A DNA stretch of 12,942 nt from NCBI GenBank assembly GCA_019510535.1, contig JAEKKE010000140.1:1-12942 (forward strand), read 5' to 3'. This DNA is from Acidobacteriota bacterium (GTDB lineage: Bacteria > Acidobacteriota > Terriglobia > Terriglobales > Acidobacteriaceae). A program made the translations under genes and the position numbers. Below the pieces are notes generated by a model, which was given only the letters and a program-made list of their open reading frames with translations, was not told the origin of the DNA and did not search any database. Below, one piece after another: positions 1-5,647 of the stretch; within the stretch, counting starts at the first letter, position 1; the number at the start of each line of letters is the position of its first letter.

Positions 1-1217
1 ATGACTCTGGTTCGCCTGTCTCGACGGCGACTCTATCCAGTGGCGTCGCTGCCTTGAACCTCGGTTCGCTCAAAGTCGGCACCCATAACCTCAGTGCTTC
101 CTACGCAGGTGACGGTACGAATCCAGCCGCGGTGAGCGGCGTCATGGTAGTAGCGGTTAGTCCTTTGGCGATTACCGCTTCGATTACGCCCATCTCAGTA
201 CAGTACGGTCAAACAATTCCGGCAATTACAGGATCGCTCTCTGGTGTGCTTGCACAGGATAGCGGCAATGTACAAGTGGCGTTCAGCACGGGCGCCACCT
301 CCACATCTTCTCCGGGATCATATGCGGTGACAGGCGCTCGCGCAGGCAGTGCCTCCGCGAACTACACGTTGTCATCTGTAACGGGCGGTATCACCATCTC
401 GAAGGCCGCTTCACTCACCAGTTTGATATCCAGTGTTCCTAATACGCTGGTCGGTTCTCCCGTGACGCTGAGAGCTACGGTAGCTACGACAACTTCAGGA
501 CAGCCCACAGGTACGGTCACCTTCCTGGATGGGACGGCAATTCTTGGAACCGCTCAGGCCCTGAGTTCGGGCGTTGCGTCAATTACGATTTCCTCTCTAA
601 CGGCGGGCTCTCACAGCTTGACGGTTGCCTATAGTGGAGACGCGAACTTCAACGCGAGTGTTTCTTCGGCGCTTGTACAGCAGGCGAGTGATTTCAGTTT
701 CTCGCTGAATTCAACGGGAGGCGCAACACAGACCGTGGTTCCCGGAAACTCCGTGACCTATAACCTTGCCGCCTCTCCGCTCAACGGTTCTTTCAATTTC
801 CCTGTGACGCTGTCCGCCTCAGGCTTGCCGGCGGGAGCGACGGCCACCTTCTCACCATCGACTCTCTCGCTGGGTTCGGGCAGCGCCAGCTTTACGCTGA
901 CGATTCAGACGGCGGCTACCACTGCGATGGCTTATCCGGTTAGGAGCACTGGAGGCGGCGCTGCGGTACTGGCGCTCCTCCTGCTGCCGTTCTCCTCACG
1001 TCTACGGCGCACGGTCCGCAGATGGAAGCCCGGAGTATTGATCGTAGTACTTTGCCTGAGCCTGGCGGTCGTGGGCGGATTGACTGGATGCGGCACGGGC
1101 ACCGGATATTTTGGACAGAATGCGCAAACGTATTCCGTCACTATTACCGGAACCGCAAATGGTCCGAATGGAACCACCCTGCAACATTCCTCCACTGTCG
1201 CATTGACGGTGCAGTAA
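1..1217 (+). CDS. Ig-like/MBG repeat surface protein, 5' truncated, with C-terminal membrane hairpin
   Basis: The reading frame is open from the left edge (first full codon at 3) to TAA at 1215-1217, so this is the C-terminal part of a larger protein. Numbering from the internal Met at 54, it shows the end of an Ig-like repeat (to about 37; 'GTHNLSASYAGDG'), an MBG-like domain (about 38-117; 'VQYGQTIPAITGSLSG'), a complete bacterial Ig-like domain (about 118-208; 'GTVTFLDG', 'LTVAYSGDANF') and a C-terminal domain. The last domain has typical Ig strands ('LSASGLPAGATATFSPSTLSL'), then a hydrophobic stretch (about 300-313), an Arg/Lys-rich turn ('RLRRTVRRWK'), a second hydrophobic helix (about 327-345) ending in LTGC, and a final Ig-like strand ('HSSTVALTVQ'). 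Family knowledge suggests a secreted or surface-exposed adhesive or structural protein. The next gene starts about 20 bp later, so the two are probably co-transcribed. Exact function is unknown. Confidence 0.85.
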   Translation, partial: DSGSPVSTATLSSGVAALNLGSLKVGTHNLSASYAGDGTNPAAVSGVMVVAVSPLAITASITPISVQYGQTIPAITGSLSGVLAQDSGNVQVAFSTGATSTSSPGSYAVTGARAGSASANYTLSSVTGGITISKAASLTSLISSVPNTLVGSPVTLRATVATTTSGQPTGTVTFLDGTAILGTAQALSSGVASITISSLTAGSHSLTVAYSGDANFNASVSSALVQQASDFSFSLNSTGGATQTVVPGNSVTYNLAASPLNGSFNFPVTLSASGLPAGATATFSPSTLSLGSGSASFTLTIQTAATTAMAYPVRSTGGGAAVLALLLLPFSSRLRRTVRRWKPGVLIVVLCLSLAVVGGLTGCGTGTGYFGQNAQTYSVTITGTANGPNGTTLQHSSTVALTVQ

Positions 1218-1238
1218 GGAGTTGAAAGTTATCTTGTG

Positions 1239-1811
1239 ATGAGACGATCTCGTACGCTTCTTACTTTTGCAGCTCTTGCCTCCACGATGATGGTGTCTGC
1301 GCAGCAGCAGAGTTTGCAACCCGCTCGAACCGATATCGTTGTCACTTACACCACTGAGAGAGCGCTGCGCACGAGCTCGGGACAGAGCTTCTGGAAGCAG
1401 GGTGGTTCAGTTAGCTACGGCACGAATCTATGGAGAGGCTTTGGTCCGGCAACAGATCTGAGCGTTGGCCACGCGGGTTCTATCGGCTCCAGTGGAGCCT
1501 CACTGACAACTACTGCGTTGACCTTTGGCCCACGGTATCGCTGGCATCCAAAATCAAAGTGCTCTTCCTTCGGTGAAGCTTTGTTTGGATTTGTGCATGG
1601 CTCGAATAGTGCCTTTCCAACTGCGACGGGAACGAACTATCGAGCCACCAGCTTTTCTATGTTGATCGATGGCGGGCTCGATATCCGTTTGGATCACCAC
1701 ATTGATGTACGTGCGCTACAACTTGGCTGGGTGCATTCCACACTGCCCAATGGCGCGGATAACGTGCAGAACAACTTCCGCCTGAGTTTTGGAGCAGGCA
1801 TTCACTTTTAG
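1239..1811 (+). CDS. small outer-membrane beta-barrel protein
   Basis: This encodes a protein of about 190 residues with a clear Sec signal peptide (basic n-region MRRSR, hydrophobic core, predicted cleavage after 'MVSA' before 'QQQS'). The mature part alternates short amphipathic strands with Gly/Asn/Ser turns and ends in phenylalanine ('LSFGAGIHF'), the usual C-terminal signature for BAM-assembled outer-membrane proteins. About 165 mature residues fit an 8-stranded barrel of the OmpA/OmpX-like class. GTG at 1236 and ATG at 1239 are alternative starts; the only Shine-Dalgarno-like sequence (AAGGAG, 1216-1221) overlaps the upstream stop and is rather distant from both. The tight spacing after the Ig-repeat gene suggests one transcript, and possibly a barrel that works with that surface protein. 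No specific substrate can be assigned. Confidence 0.8.
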   Translation: MRRSRTLLTFAALASTMMVSAQQQSLQPARTDIVVTYTTERALRTSSGQSFWKQGGSVSYGTNLWRGFGPATDLSVGHAGSIGSSGASLTTTALTFGPRYRWHPKSKCSSFGEALFGFVHGSNSAFPTATGTNYRATSFSMLIDGGLDIRLDHHIDVRALQLGWVHSTLPNGADNVQNNFRLSFGAGIHF

Positions 1812-1842
1812 AACAGTGCCTCTGGAGTTCGTATCAAAACGG

Positions 1843-1909
1843 TGTCATCCTGAGCGTTCGGGGTCCCCAGCGAACTTGTTCGCTGGGGTGATTAGCGAAG
1901 GACCTGCTT
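1843..1909 (+). repeat. dispersed CHPERS-type repeat, full copy
   Basis: This 67-bp unit begins TGTCATCCTGAGCGTTCG and ends GATTAGCGAAGGACCTGCTT. It contains a perfect 11-bp inverted repeat, CCCCAGCGAAC (1865-1875) and GTTCGCTGGGG (1878-1888). A shorter relative lies at 12667-12710 in the same orientation relative to its upstream gene. It starts 31 nt after the stop of the barrel-protein gene. Read in frame it gives 'CHPERSGSPANLFAGVISEGPAF', a phrase often met as spurious hypothetical proteins in acidobacterial genomes. It is best treated as a dispersed non-coding element, perhaps acting in the 3' untranslated RNA. Confidence 0.8.
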
Positions 1910-2253
1910 TCAATGTTTCGGATAGCAAATGCTCTTCGCTCCGACCCGACATGCCACCCAGAGCAAAAGTATCTACCGGCCACGATCAACGAGCGAGGGT
2001 CTCTGTCACTGGAGAGCCTCGCTCGTTAGTGCGACAGCATCATTGCGCCATCGTTATGTTCACGAGCCCGATGCCTAGTTTGTGCCACCCGCATAGGTAG
2101 CATACGGCGACGCTGAGCAATCGTTACGCCCGGATCAGACATGCAATAGCCCATGCGAGACCATGAAATCATCGAAATGTCTCAGTGGTGTCAGTATCAC
2201 TTCGCTATACCGCGAGGAAGTAACCTTTGCGCTTCTGGAGCCTCGTCTACTCC
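1910..2253. other. non-coding region with a long perfect stem-loop at 1988-2027
   Basis: No credible gene lies between the CHPERS repeat and the promoter region of the PEGA gene. The main structure is an inverted repeat with 11-bp perfect arms, AACGAGCGAGG (1988-1998) and CCTCGCTCGTT (2017-2027). After one G-G mismatch the stem continues with TCTC (2000-2003) pairing GAGA (2012-2015), leaving a small loop. No T-tract follows, so it is not a classical intrinsic terminator, although it could still stop or protect the upstream transcript. Confidence 0.6.
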
Positions 2254-2287
2254 TATAACCGAACTTCGGTTCGGTGATGAAAGGCGG
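2254..2287 (+). promoter_or_regulatory. promoter/leader of the PEGA gene with a UUCG palindrome
   Basis: A -10-like hexamer TATAAC (2254-2259) overlaps a perfect 7-bp inverted repeat, ACCGAAC-TTCG-GTTCGGT (2258-2275). As RNA this would be a stem capped by the very stable C(UUCG)G tetraloop. A purine-rich Shine-Dalgarno (AAAGG, 2280-2284) follows, 8 nt before the ATG at 2293. No good -35 is visible. If the -10 is used, transcription would start inside the palindrome and the hairpin could not form; it would then act only as DNA. Confidence 0.45.
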
Positions 2288-2292
2288 TATCC

Positions 2293-2694
2293 ATGAAACG
2301 TTTCTTCCTATTCGCGATCTCCCTCATTGCTCTTGCAACTCCCGTCCTTGCAGCACCTCCTGGGAGGTTTGTTGGGCCGAGGGTGGGTGTCGTTTATGGC
2401 GGACGCGTCGGCCCCTGGGGTTGGTACGATCCGTATTACGGCTTCTATTCCTATTATGGGGAAGGGGTAAACCCGACGGCAGGCACCGTGAAATTAGATA
2501 CATCCGTAAAGGATGCCGAAGTGTTTATCAATGGAAGCTATGCGGGCACGGTGAGCAAGCTGAAGACCATGACGATGCTTCCCGGCAACTACACCGTCGA
2601 GCTTCGTGCTTTTGGAAGAGAGTCGTACAAACGAGACATCTTCGTTATTCCGGGTAAGACCATCAAACTAACGGCGGAGATGCGAGTTCTGTAA
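2293..2694 (+). CDS. secreted PEGA-domain protein
   Basis: This encodes 133 residues. A Sec signal peptide (MKRFFLFAISLIALATPVLA, cleaved before 'APP') is followed by a Gly/Tyr/Trp-rich linker (about 22-58, with 'WGWYDPYYGFYSYYG') and a PEGA domain (about 63-131). That domain shows the usual pattern of 'G.V.L....DAEVFING.YAG', then 'LPGNYTVELRA' and a closing strand 'IPGKTIKLTAEM'. PEGA domains are small beta-sandwich modules of exported proteins, thought to bind envelope components or other proteins. The start is fixed by a Shine-Dalgarno 8 nt upstream and by the signal peptide. The gene stands alone, convergent with the ABC operon. Role beyond an envelope location is unknown. Confidence 0.85.
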   Translation: MKRFFLFAISLIALATPVLAAPPGRFVGPRVGVVYGGRVGPWGWYDPYYGFYSYYGEGVNPTAGTVKLDTSVKDAEVFINGSYAGTVSKLKTMTMLPGNYTVELRAFGRESYKRDIFVIPGKTIKLTAEMRVL

Positions 2695-2711
2695 GACGTG
2701 TAATTGCGATA

Positions 2712-2744
2712 TGGAAGGATGCGAGCGCGTCTCGCATCCTTCCA
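2712..2744. terminator. bidirectional terminator-like hairpin between convergent genes
   Basis: A perfect 14-bp inverted repeat (2712-2725 and 2731-2744; core GGAAGGATGCGAG / CTCGCATCCTTCC) with a 5-nt loop sits in the 60 bp between two converging stop codons. Position and strength suggest it ends both transcripts. T-tracts are weak on both sides, so it may block read-through by structure rather than act as a textbook intrinsic terminator. Confidence 0.65.
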
Positions 2745-2754
2745 CCGCTTGAAA

Positions 2755-4476
2755 CTATTCGCGAAGCCCAAGGCTCGTAAGGAACTCGTCGGGATCGCTG
2801 TCGTCAAGATTTCCGTCAAAGTCATTCGCTCGCCAGTTCTCGGCTGCTCGTATGAGGTATCGATGAAGGATGTACATCGCGAGTAGAAGAAAGGTAAGCC
2901 AAGCCAGGCCAATCTGCATCCAGTGCACCTCCAGCGTCATGAGAAAGGGAAAGACCAGTAGATAGCGGGCGGCGGCAAGCGGACGCTCATGCTGTGTTGT
3001 TTTCATAGCCTGCGTAAAAGGGATCGCACTGGCATGGCGGCCATAGAAATCAGTCGTAACAATAGCGACAACCGTGCAGAGAACGACTGCTAACAAGAGC
3101 TGCGCCATAGAGAAGGCCCGGGTAAAAGCGAAAGCAATCGCGAGCACTGCCGAGGTAAGCATGACGGCATAGACCGTCCAGTATTTCTGGACGTCAAGTA
3201 CGAGAGACTTCTCGCGGCCCAGGATGGAACGGAAGAGCCAGCTTCCCCGCAGATCGACAGGAGATGCGAACGCCGCGCGCAGGCCGAAGGTCAGCCAGAA
3301 TGCGATGATGGCGATTGAGACAAGTGCCCCATCGGAACGGAAGTGGATGCCGGAGGGCGCGATCGTGATGAGATTCGAGAGAGCTAGTGCAATCCCGATG
3401 CTCAGAAAGATGGCGATCATCGCTCTTGGACGGCGCGAGCGCCACAGTGTCTGCCCAATGAACCGGTAGATGCCCCGCTGTATGGCGTTCCGGATCACAA
3501 AAGGAATGATGGCGTCAGCGGCAACTTTGAAGAGTCCCCTGCGTTGTGTCGTCGCGACGGAACCCTCCATGACAAGACGGACCTTGCGCCGATATGCGAT
3601 AGGGTACGTAATGCAGGTGATGGTCGCAGTGATGAAAGTTGCCATCACGCCGCGCGTGGCCAGCAGATCGAACGGCGGAGCCGATCCATACATGATGCGC
3701 TGATAGATCCCCAGGAACCAGAAGGGCGGAAACCATAGGGGCCACCGAGCCGAACTGGTCAGGAGCGGCTGCAAGGCGCCCACCACCAACGGAAGGATCG
3801 ACAGCAGGCTAAAGAGCATCAACATGCCGAGTATCTGCAGCATGGGCGTGATCTTTTGGAAGAGACGTTCTGAAATGAGCGTGAGCAAGATTCCCTGAAT
3901 CGACAGCACGAGCGTGCAGGCAAATGTTCCAGCAAGGAGCACGGAAGTGAAATGCGCGAGGATGTGATATCCGATATGCGGTTGATCGGCTGCAAGCGGA
4001 AAGAAGACGATGCCGAGCGCATTGGTGCCGGCCAGTGCCGCGGCGAGGAAGATGGCGACCGCAACGATGCGGGAGCTGAGTAGTTGCCGCGCGGGAAGAG
4101 GTAGGGGGACGAGCACGAAAACATCGATTGCATCGGGAAAAAGAACATCCCAACTGTAGACAGCAACCGCTCCCATGACGAAGAGGGCATAGGTGATGAA
4201 AAAGTAGTGATCGCCTGCCTGTGGCCAGTAACCCCGCGCAGGTGCGCCGTGGGGCTGGTGATAGACAGGGAAGCTCATCAGCGTGGCAAAGAGTTGCGGC
4301 AGCGCCATCGCCCACGCGGTTTGCAGTGCGCGGCTCATGTCGCCATCGGTCGAAAGCATCTCGTTCTGGCAAAGGCGGCCGAGAAGATGGCGGATGAGAA
4401 TCTCCAGCCTGCCAGGCATACGTGCTGTGGGCGAAACCGGATCGTGGCGTAGATCGAGAACTGTGCTCTCAGGCAT
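2755..4476 (-). CDS. ABC exporter permease subunit (ABC-2-like, about 12 membrane helices)
   Basis: This encodes a 573-residue polytopic membrane protein with about 11-12 hydrophobic segments (roughly 50-69, 92-110, 136-160, 174-196, 213-235, 275-293, 352-372, 383-403, 433-452, 457-475 and 505-537). An N-terminal cytoplasmic stretch carries no signal peptide, and the short C-terminal tail is strongly acidic (about 551-564). The start at 4476 is chosen because GGAGG (4486-4490 on this strand) lies 9 nt upstream and the ATG overlaps the ATPase stop as ATGCCTGA, an arrangement typical of translational coupling. A longer in-frame start at 4575 would bury the ATPase end. It is the membrane partner of the adjacent ATPase. 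Twice the size of a usual six-helix ABC-2 permease, it could form the whole channel as a pseudo-dimer. Substrate is unknown. Confidence 0.8.
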   Translation of the reverse strand: MPESTVLDLRHDPVSPTARMPGRLEILIRHLLGRLCQNEMLSTDGDMSRALQTAWAMALPQLFATLMSFPVYHQPHGAPARGYWPQAGDHYFFITYALFVMGAVAVYSWDVLFPDAIDVFVLVPLPLPARQLLSSRIVAVAIFLAAALAGTNALGIVFFPLAADQPHIGYHILAHFTSVLLAGTFACTLVLSIQGILLTLISERLFQKITPMLQILGMLMLFSLLSILPLVVGALQPLLTSSARWPLWFPPFWFLGIYQRIMYGSAPPFDLLATRGVMATFITATITCITYPIAYRRKVRLVMEGSVATTQRRGLFKVAADAIIPFVIRNAIQRGIYRFIGQTLWRSRRPRAMIAIFLSIGIALALSNLITIAPSGIHFRSDGALVSIAIIAFWLTFGLRAAFASPVDLRGSWLFRSILGREKSLVLDVQKYWTVYAVMLTSAVLAIAFAFTRAFSMAQLLLAVVLCTVVAIVTTDFYGRHASAIPFTQAMKTTQHERPLAAARYLLVFPFLMTLEVHWMQIGLAWLTFLLLAMYILHRYLIRAAENWRANDFDGNLDDSDPDEFLTSLGLRE

Positions 4477-5236
4477 GGGCGATAGCCTCCGCGAGTTCGC
4501 GTGCTGTGGTGCGGGTATCGTGCTGGCGCACGAGTTCGGCGAAGACCTCTTCGAGCGATCCGCGCTGCATGGCAAGTTTCAGGCCGGCGGGTGTTTCGTC
4601 TGCGATGACTTTGCCTTTTCCAAGGACAATCACGCGGCTGCAGACCTGCTCCACGACTTCCAGCACGTGAGAGATGTACAGGATCGCCTTGCCGCGTGCT
4701 GCAAGTTCCTCAAGCAGGTCTTTGAAGATGCGGGCAGAGACGACGTCGAGGCCGCTGAGGGGCTCATCAAAGACAAGAAGTGACGGGTTATGCAGCAGGG
4801 CGGCGGAGAGCAGGATGCGCTGTTTCATCCCCTTGGAGTAGAGCGCAATCGGGCTGTGACGCCAACTTTCGAGCCCCCATAGACGCAACAGCACATGGGC
4901 GCGGGCATCAATCAGGGATTCGGGCATCCCGCGCAGCCGGCCAACAAGCTGCAGATACTCAAGACCGGTCAGGTGTGTGTAGACATGTGCCTCTTCGGGG
5001 ACATATCCAAGCGTGGCCCGGTATCGCTCCAACTGATGCCGAATATTTCCGCCCTGGAAGAAGACGCCGCCTTCCGTTGGCTGTACCAGGCCCGTAATGA
5101 TCTTTACGGTGGTGGACTTGCCAGAGCCGTTGGGGCCGAGATAACCGACCACCTCGCCCGGGCGGATGGTGAAATTGATGGATTCAATCGCGGGAAGGCC
5201 CCGGTAGATCTTCGTCAGATTTCTGACCTCAAGCAT
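4469..5236 (-). CDS. ABC transporter ATP-binding protein
   Basis: This encodes a 255-residue nucleotide-binding subunit with all core motifs: Walker A GPNGSGKST (34-42), a degenerate signature loop YSKGMKQR (133-140) in place of LSGGQ, Walker B LLVFDEP (153-159) with D-loop 'SGLD', and the switch histidine in 'YISH' (about 190). The 'YSKGMKQR' form and 'VPEE' in the Q-loop position are typical of ATPases paired with ABC-2-type exporters. ATG at 5236 is preferred over 5269 because AGGGG lies 8 nt upstream and homologues begin 'MLEVRNLTK'. It is the first gene of a leftward operon with the permease and is divergent from padR, so PadR is its likely repressor. Confidence 0.92.
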   Translation of the reverse strand: MLEVRNLTKIYRGLPAIESINFTIRPGEVVGYLGPNGSGKSTTVKIITGLVQPTEGGVFFQGGNIRHQLERYRATLGYVPEEAHVYTHLTGLEYLQLVGRLRGMPESLIDARAHVLLRLWGLESWRHSPIALYSKGMKQRILLSAALLHNPSLLVFDEPLSGLDVVSARIFKDLLEELAARGKAILYISHVLEVVEQVCSRVIVLGKGKVIADETPAGLKLAMQRGSLEEVFAELVRQHDTRTTARELAEAIAHA

Positions 5237-5248
5237 GTCGACACCCCT

Positions 5249-5264
5249 ATGTAGCAAACTGCAT
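5249..5264. promoter_or_regulatory. putative PadR operator, site 1
   Basis: The dyad ATGTAGC-AA-ACTGCAT has two 7-bp half-sites separated by 2 bp. It fits the ATGT-8N-ACAT pattern described for PadR-family operators with one mismatch (GCAT for ACAT). It overlaps the expected start of the ATPase transcript, a position suited to repression. It has the same geometry as site 2, and the outermost half-sites form a 10-bp inverted repeat (5246-5255 and 5304-5313). Confidence 0.5.
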
Positions 5265-5267
5265 AAC

Positions 5268-5296
5268 ATGTAAGGGGTAGCCTACCCTCTTGTCAA
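5268..5296 (-). promoter_or_regulatory. leftward promoter of the ABC operon
   Basis: On the minus strand there is a perfect -35 TTGACA (5296-5291), a 17-bp spacer and a weak -10 TTACAT (5273-5268). Transcription would start near 5261, giving a leader of about 25 nt before the ATG at 5236. The spacer holds a palindrome, GGGTAG-C-CTACCC on the plus strand (5275-5287). Site 1 covers the start point and site 2 abuts the -35. Confidence 0.5.
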
Positions 5297-5319
5297 GTAG
5301 ATCGCTACATAGGTATTCT
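5290..5319 (+). promoter_or_regulatory. rightward promoter of padR
   Basis: TTGTCA (5290-5295, five of six matches to the -35 consensus), an 18-bp spacer and TATTCT (5314-5319, four of six matches to TATAAT) place the transcript start at about 5326, essentially at the padR ATG (5327). The -35 overlaps the -35 of the opposite-strand promoter. Operator site 2 fills the spacer. Confidence 0.45.
5295..5310. promoter_or_regulatory. putative PadR operator, site 2
   Basis: The dyad AAGTAGA-TC-GCTACAT has the same 7+2+7 layout as site 1 and fits ATGT-8N-ACAT with one mismatch (AAGT). It lies between the -35 and -10 of the padR promoter and next to the -35 of the ABC promoter. Its centre is 46 bp from that of site 1. 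Binding here would shut off both directions. Confidence 0.5.
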
Positions 5320-5326
5320 TTTGCGC

Positions 5327-5647
5327 ATGGCCGAGACCGGAAAGCTTTCGCACACCGCCGCCCTGATTCTGCATGCGATTGCCGTCGGCTATCGGTATGG
5401 CTTCTCCATCATGGAAAGCACTGGGTTGCCGTCGGGTACCGTGTACCCGGCGTTGCGGCGGCTTGAAGCGGAGGGGCTGATCCGGTCACAGTGGGAAGCG
5501 GAGGCGATTGCCGAAAAAGAGCAGCGCCCGCCTCGCAAGTATTACAAGACGACCGCGGCCGCGCGTCCCGTTCTGGAGGCTTCGCGCAGCCGCTATCCAT
5601 TGCTGGCAGCACTCACTGCGCCGGCAGAGGAGAAGGAGCGCGTATGA
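5327..5647 (+). CDS. PadR-family transcriptional regulator
   Basis: This encodes 106 residues with a winged helix-turn-helix of the PadR family: 'GYRYGFSIMESTGLPSGTVYPALRRLEAEGLI' spans residues 21-52, and the basic wing 'RPPRKYYKTTAAAR' lies at 67-80. The C-terminus is short, as in small PadR proteins that dimerise through one added helix. ATG at 5327 is preferred to TTG at 5321. There is no good Shine-Dalgarno and the -10 ends 7 nt upstream, so the mRNA may be leaderless. It lacks the 'LLQGTLD' N-terminus of the large acidobacterial PadR set that usually accompanies ADOP genes. The stop overlaps the next start as ATGA. It probably represses itself and the divergent ABC operon. The ligand is unknown, although PadR proteins beside exporters often sense toxic or envelope-active compounds. 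Confidence 0.9.
   Translation: MAETGKLSHTAALILHAIAVGYRYGFSIMESTGLPSGTVYPALRRLEAEGLIRSQWEAEAIAEKEQRPPRKYYKTTAAARPVLEASRSRYPLLAALTAPAEEKERV

Noticed and set aside
1080..1091. LTGC as a genuine N-terminal lipoprotein signal
   Set aside because: No separate start codon or ribosome site was found that would make the preceding helix N-terminal; it is internal to a continuous frame, so it is reported only as an odd feature.
1789..2100. 103-residue open frame beginning in the barrel gene
   Set aside because: It reads through the CHPERS repeat and a stem-loop, overlaps the end of a real gene in another frame, and has no ribosome site or domain.
2274..2657. 127-residue plus-strand frame overlapping the PEGA gene
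   Set aside because: It is frame-shifted against a gene with a clear signal peptide and PEGA domain, and its translation is Trp/Arg/Cys-rich without family features.
3809..4372. 187-residue minus-strand frame overlapping the ABC permease
   Set aside because: It is a shadow of the permease in another frame; the Arg/Cys/Pro-rich composition shows no domain, whereas the permease frame has clear membrane helices.
4477..4575. 33-residue N-terminal extension of the ABC permease
   Set aside because: It lies wholly inside the ATPase gene; the ATG at 4476 has GGAGG 9 nt upstream and a typical 8-bp coupling overlap.
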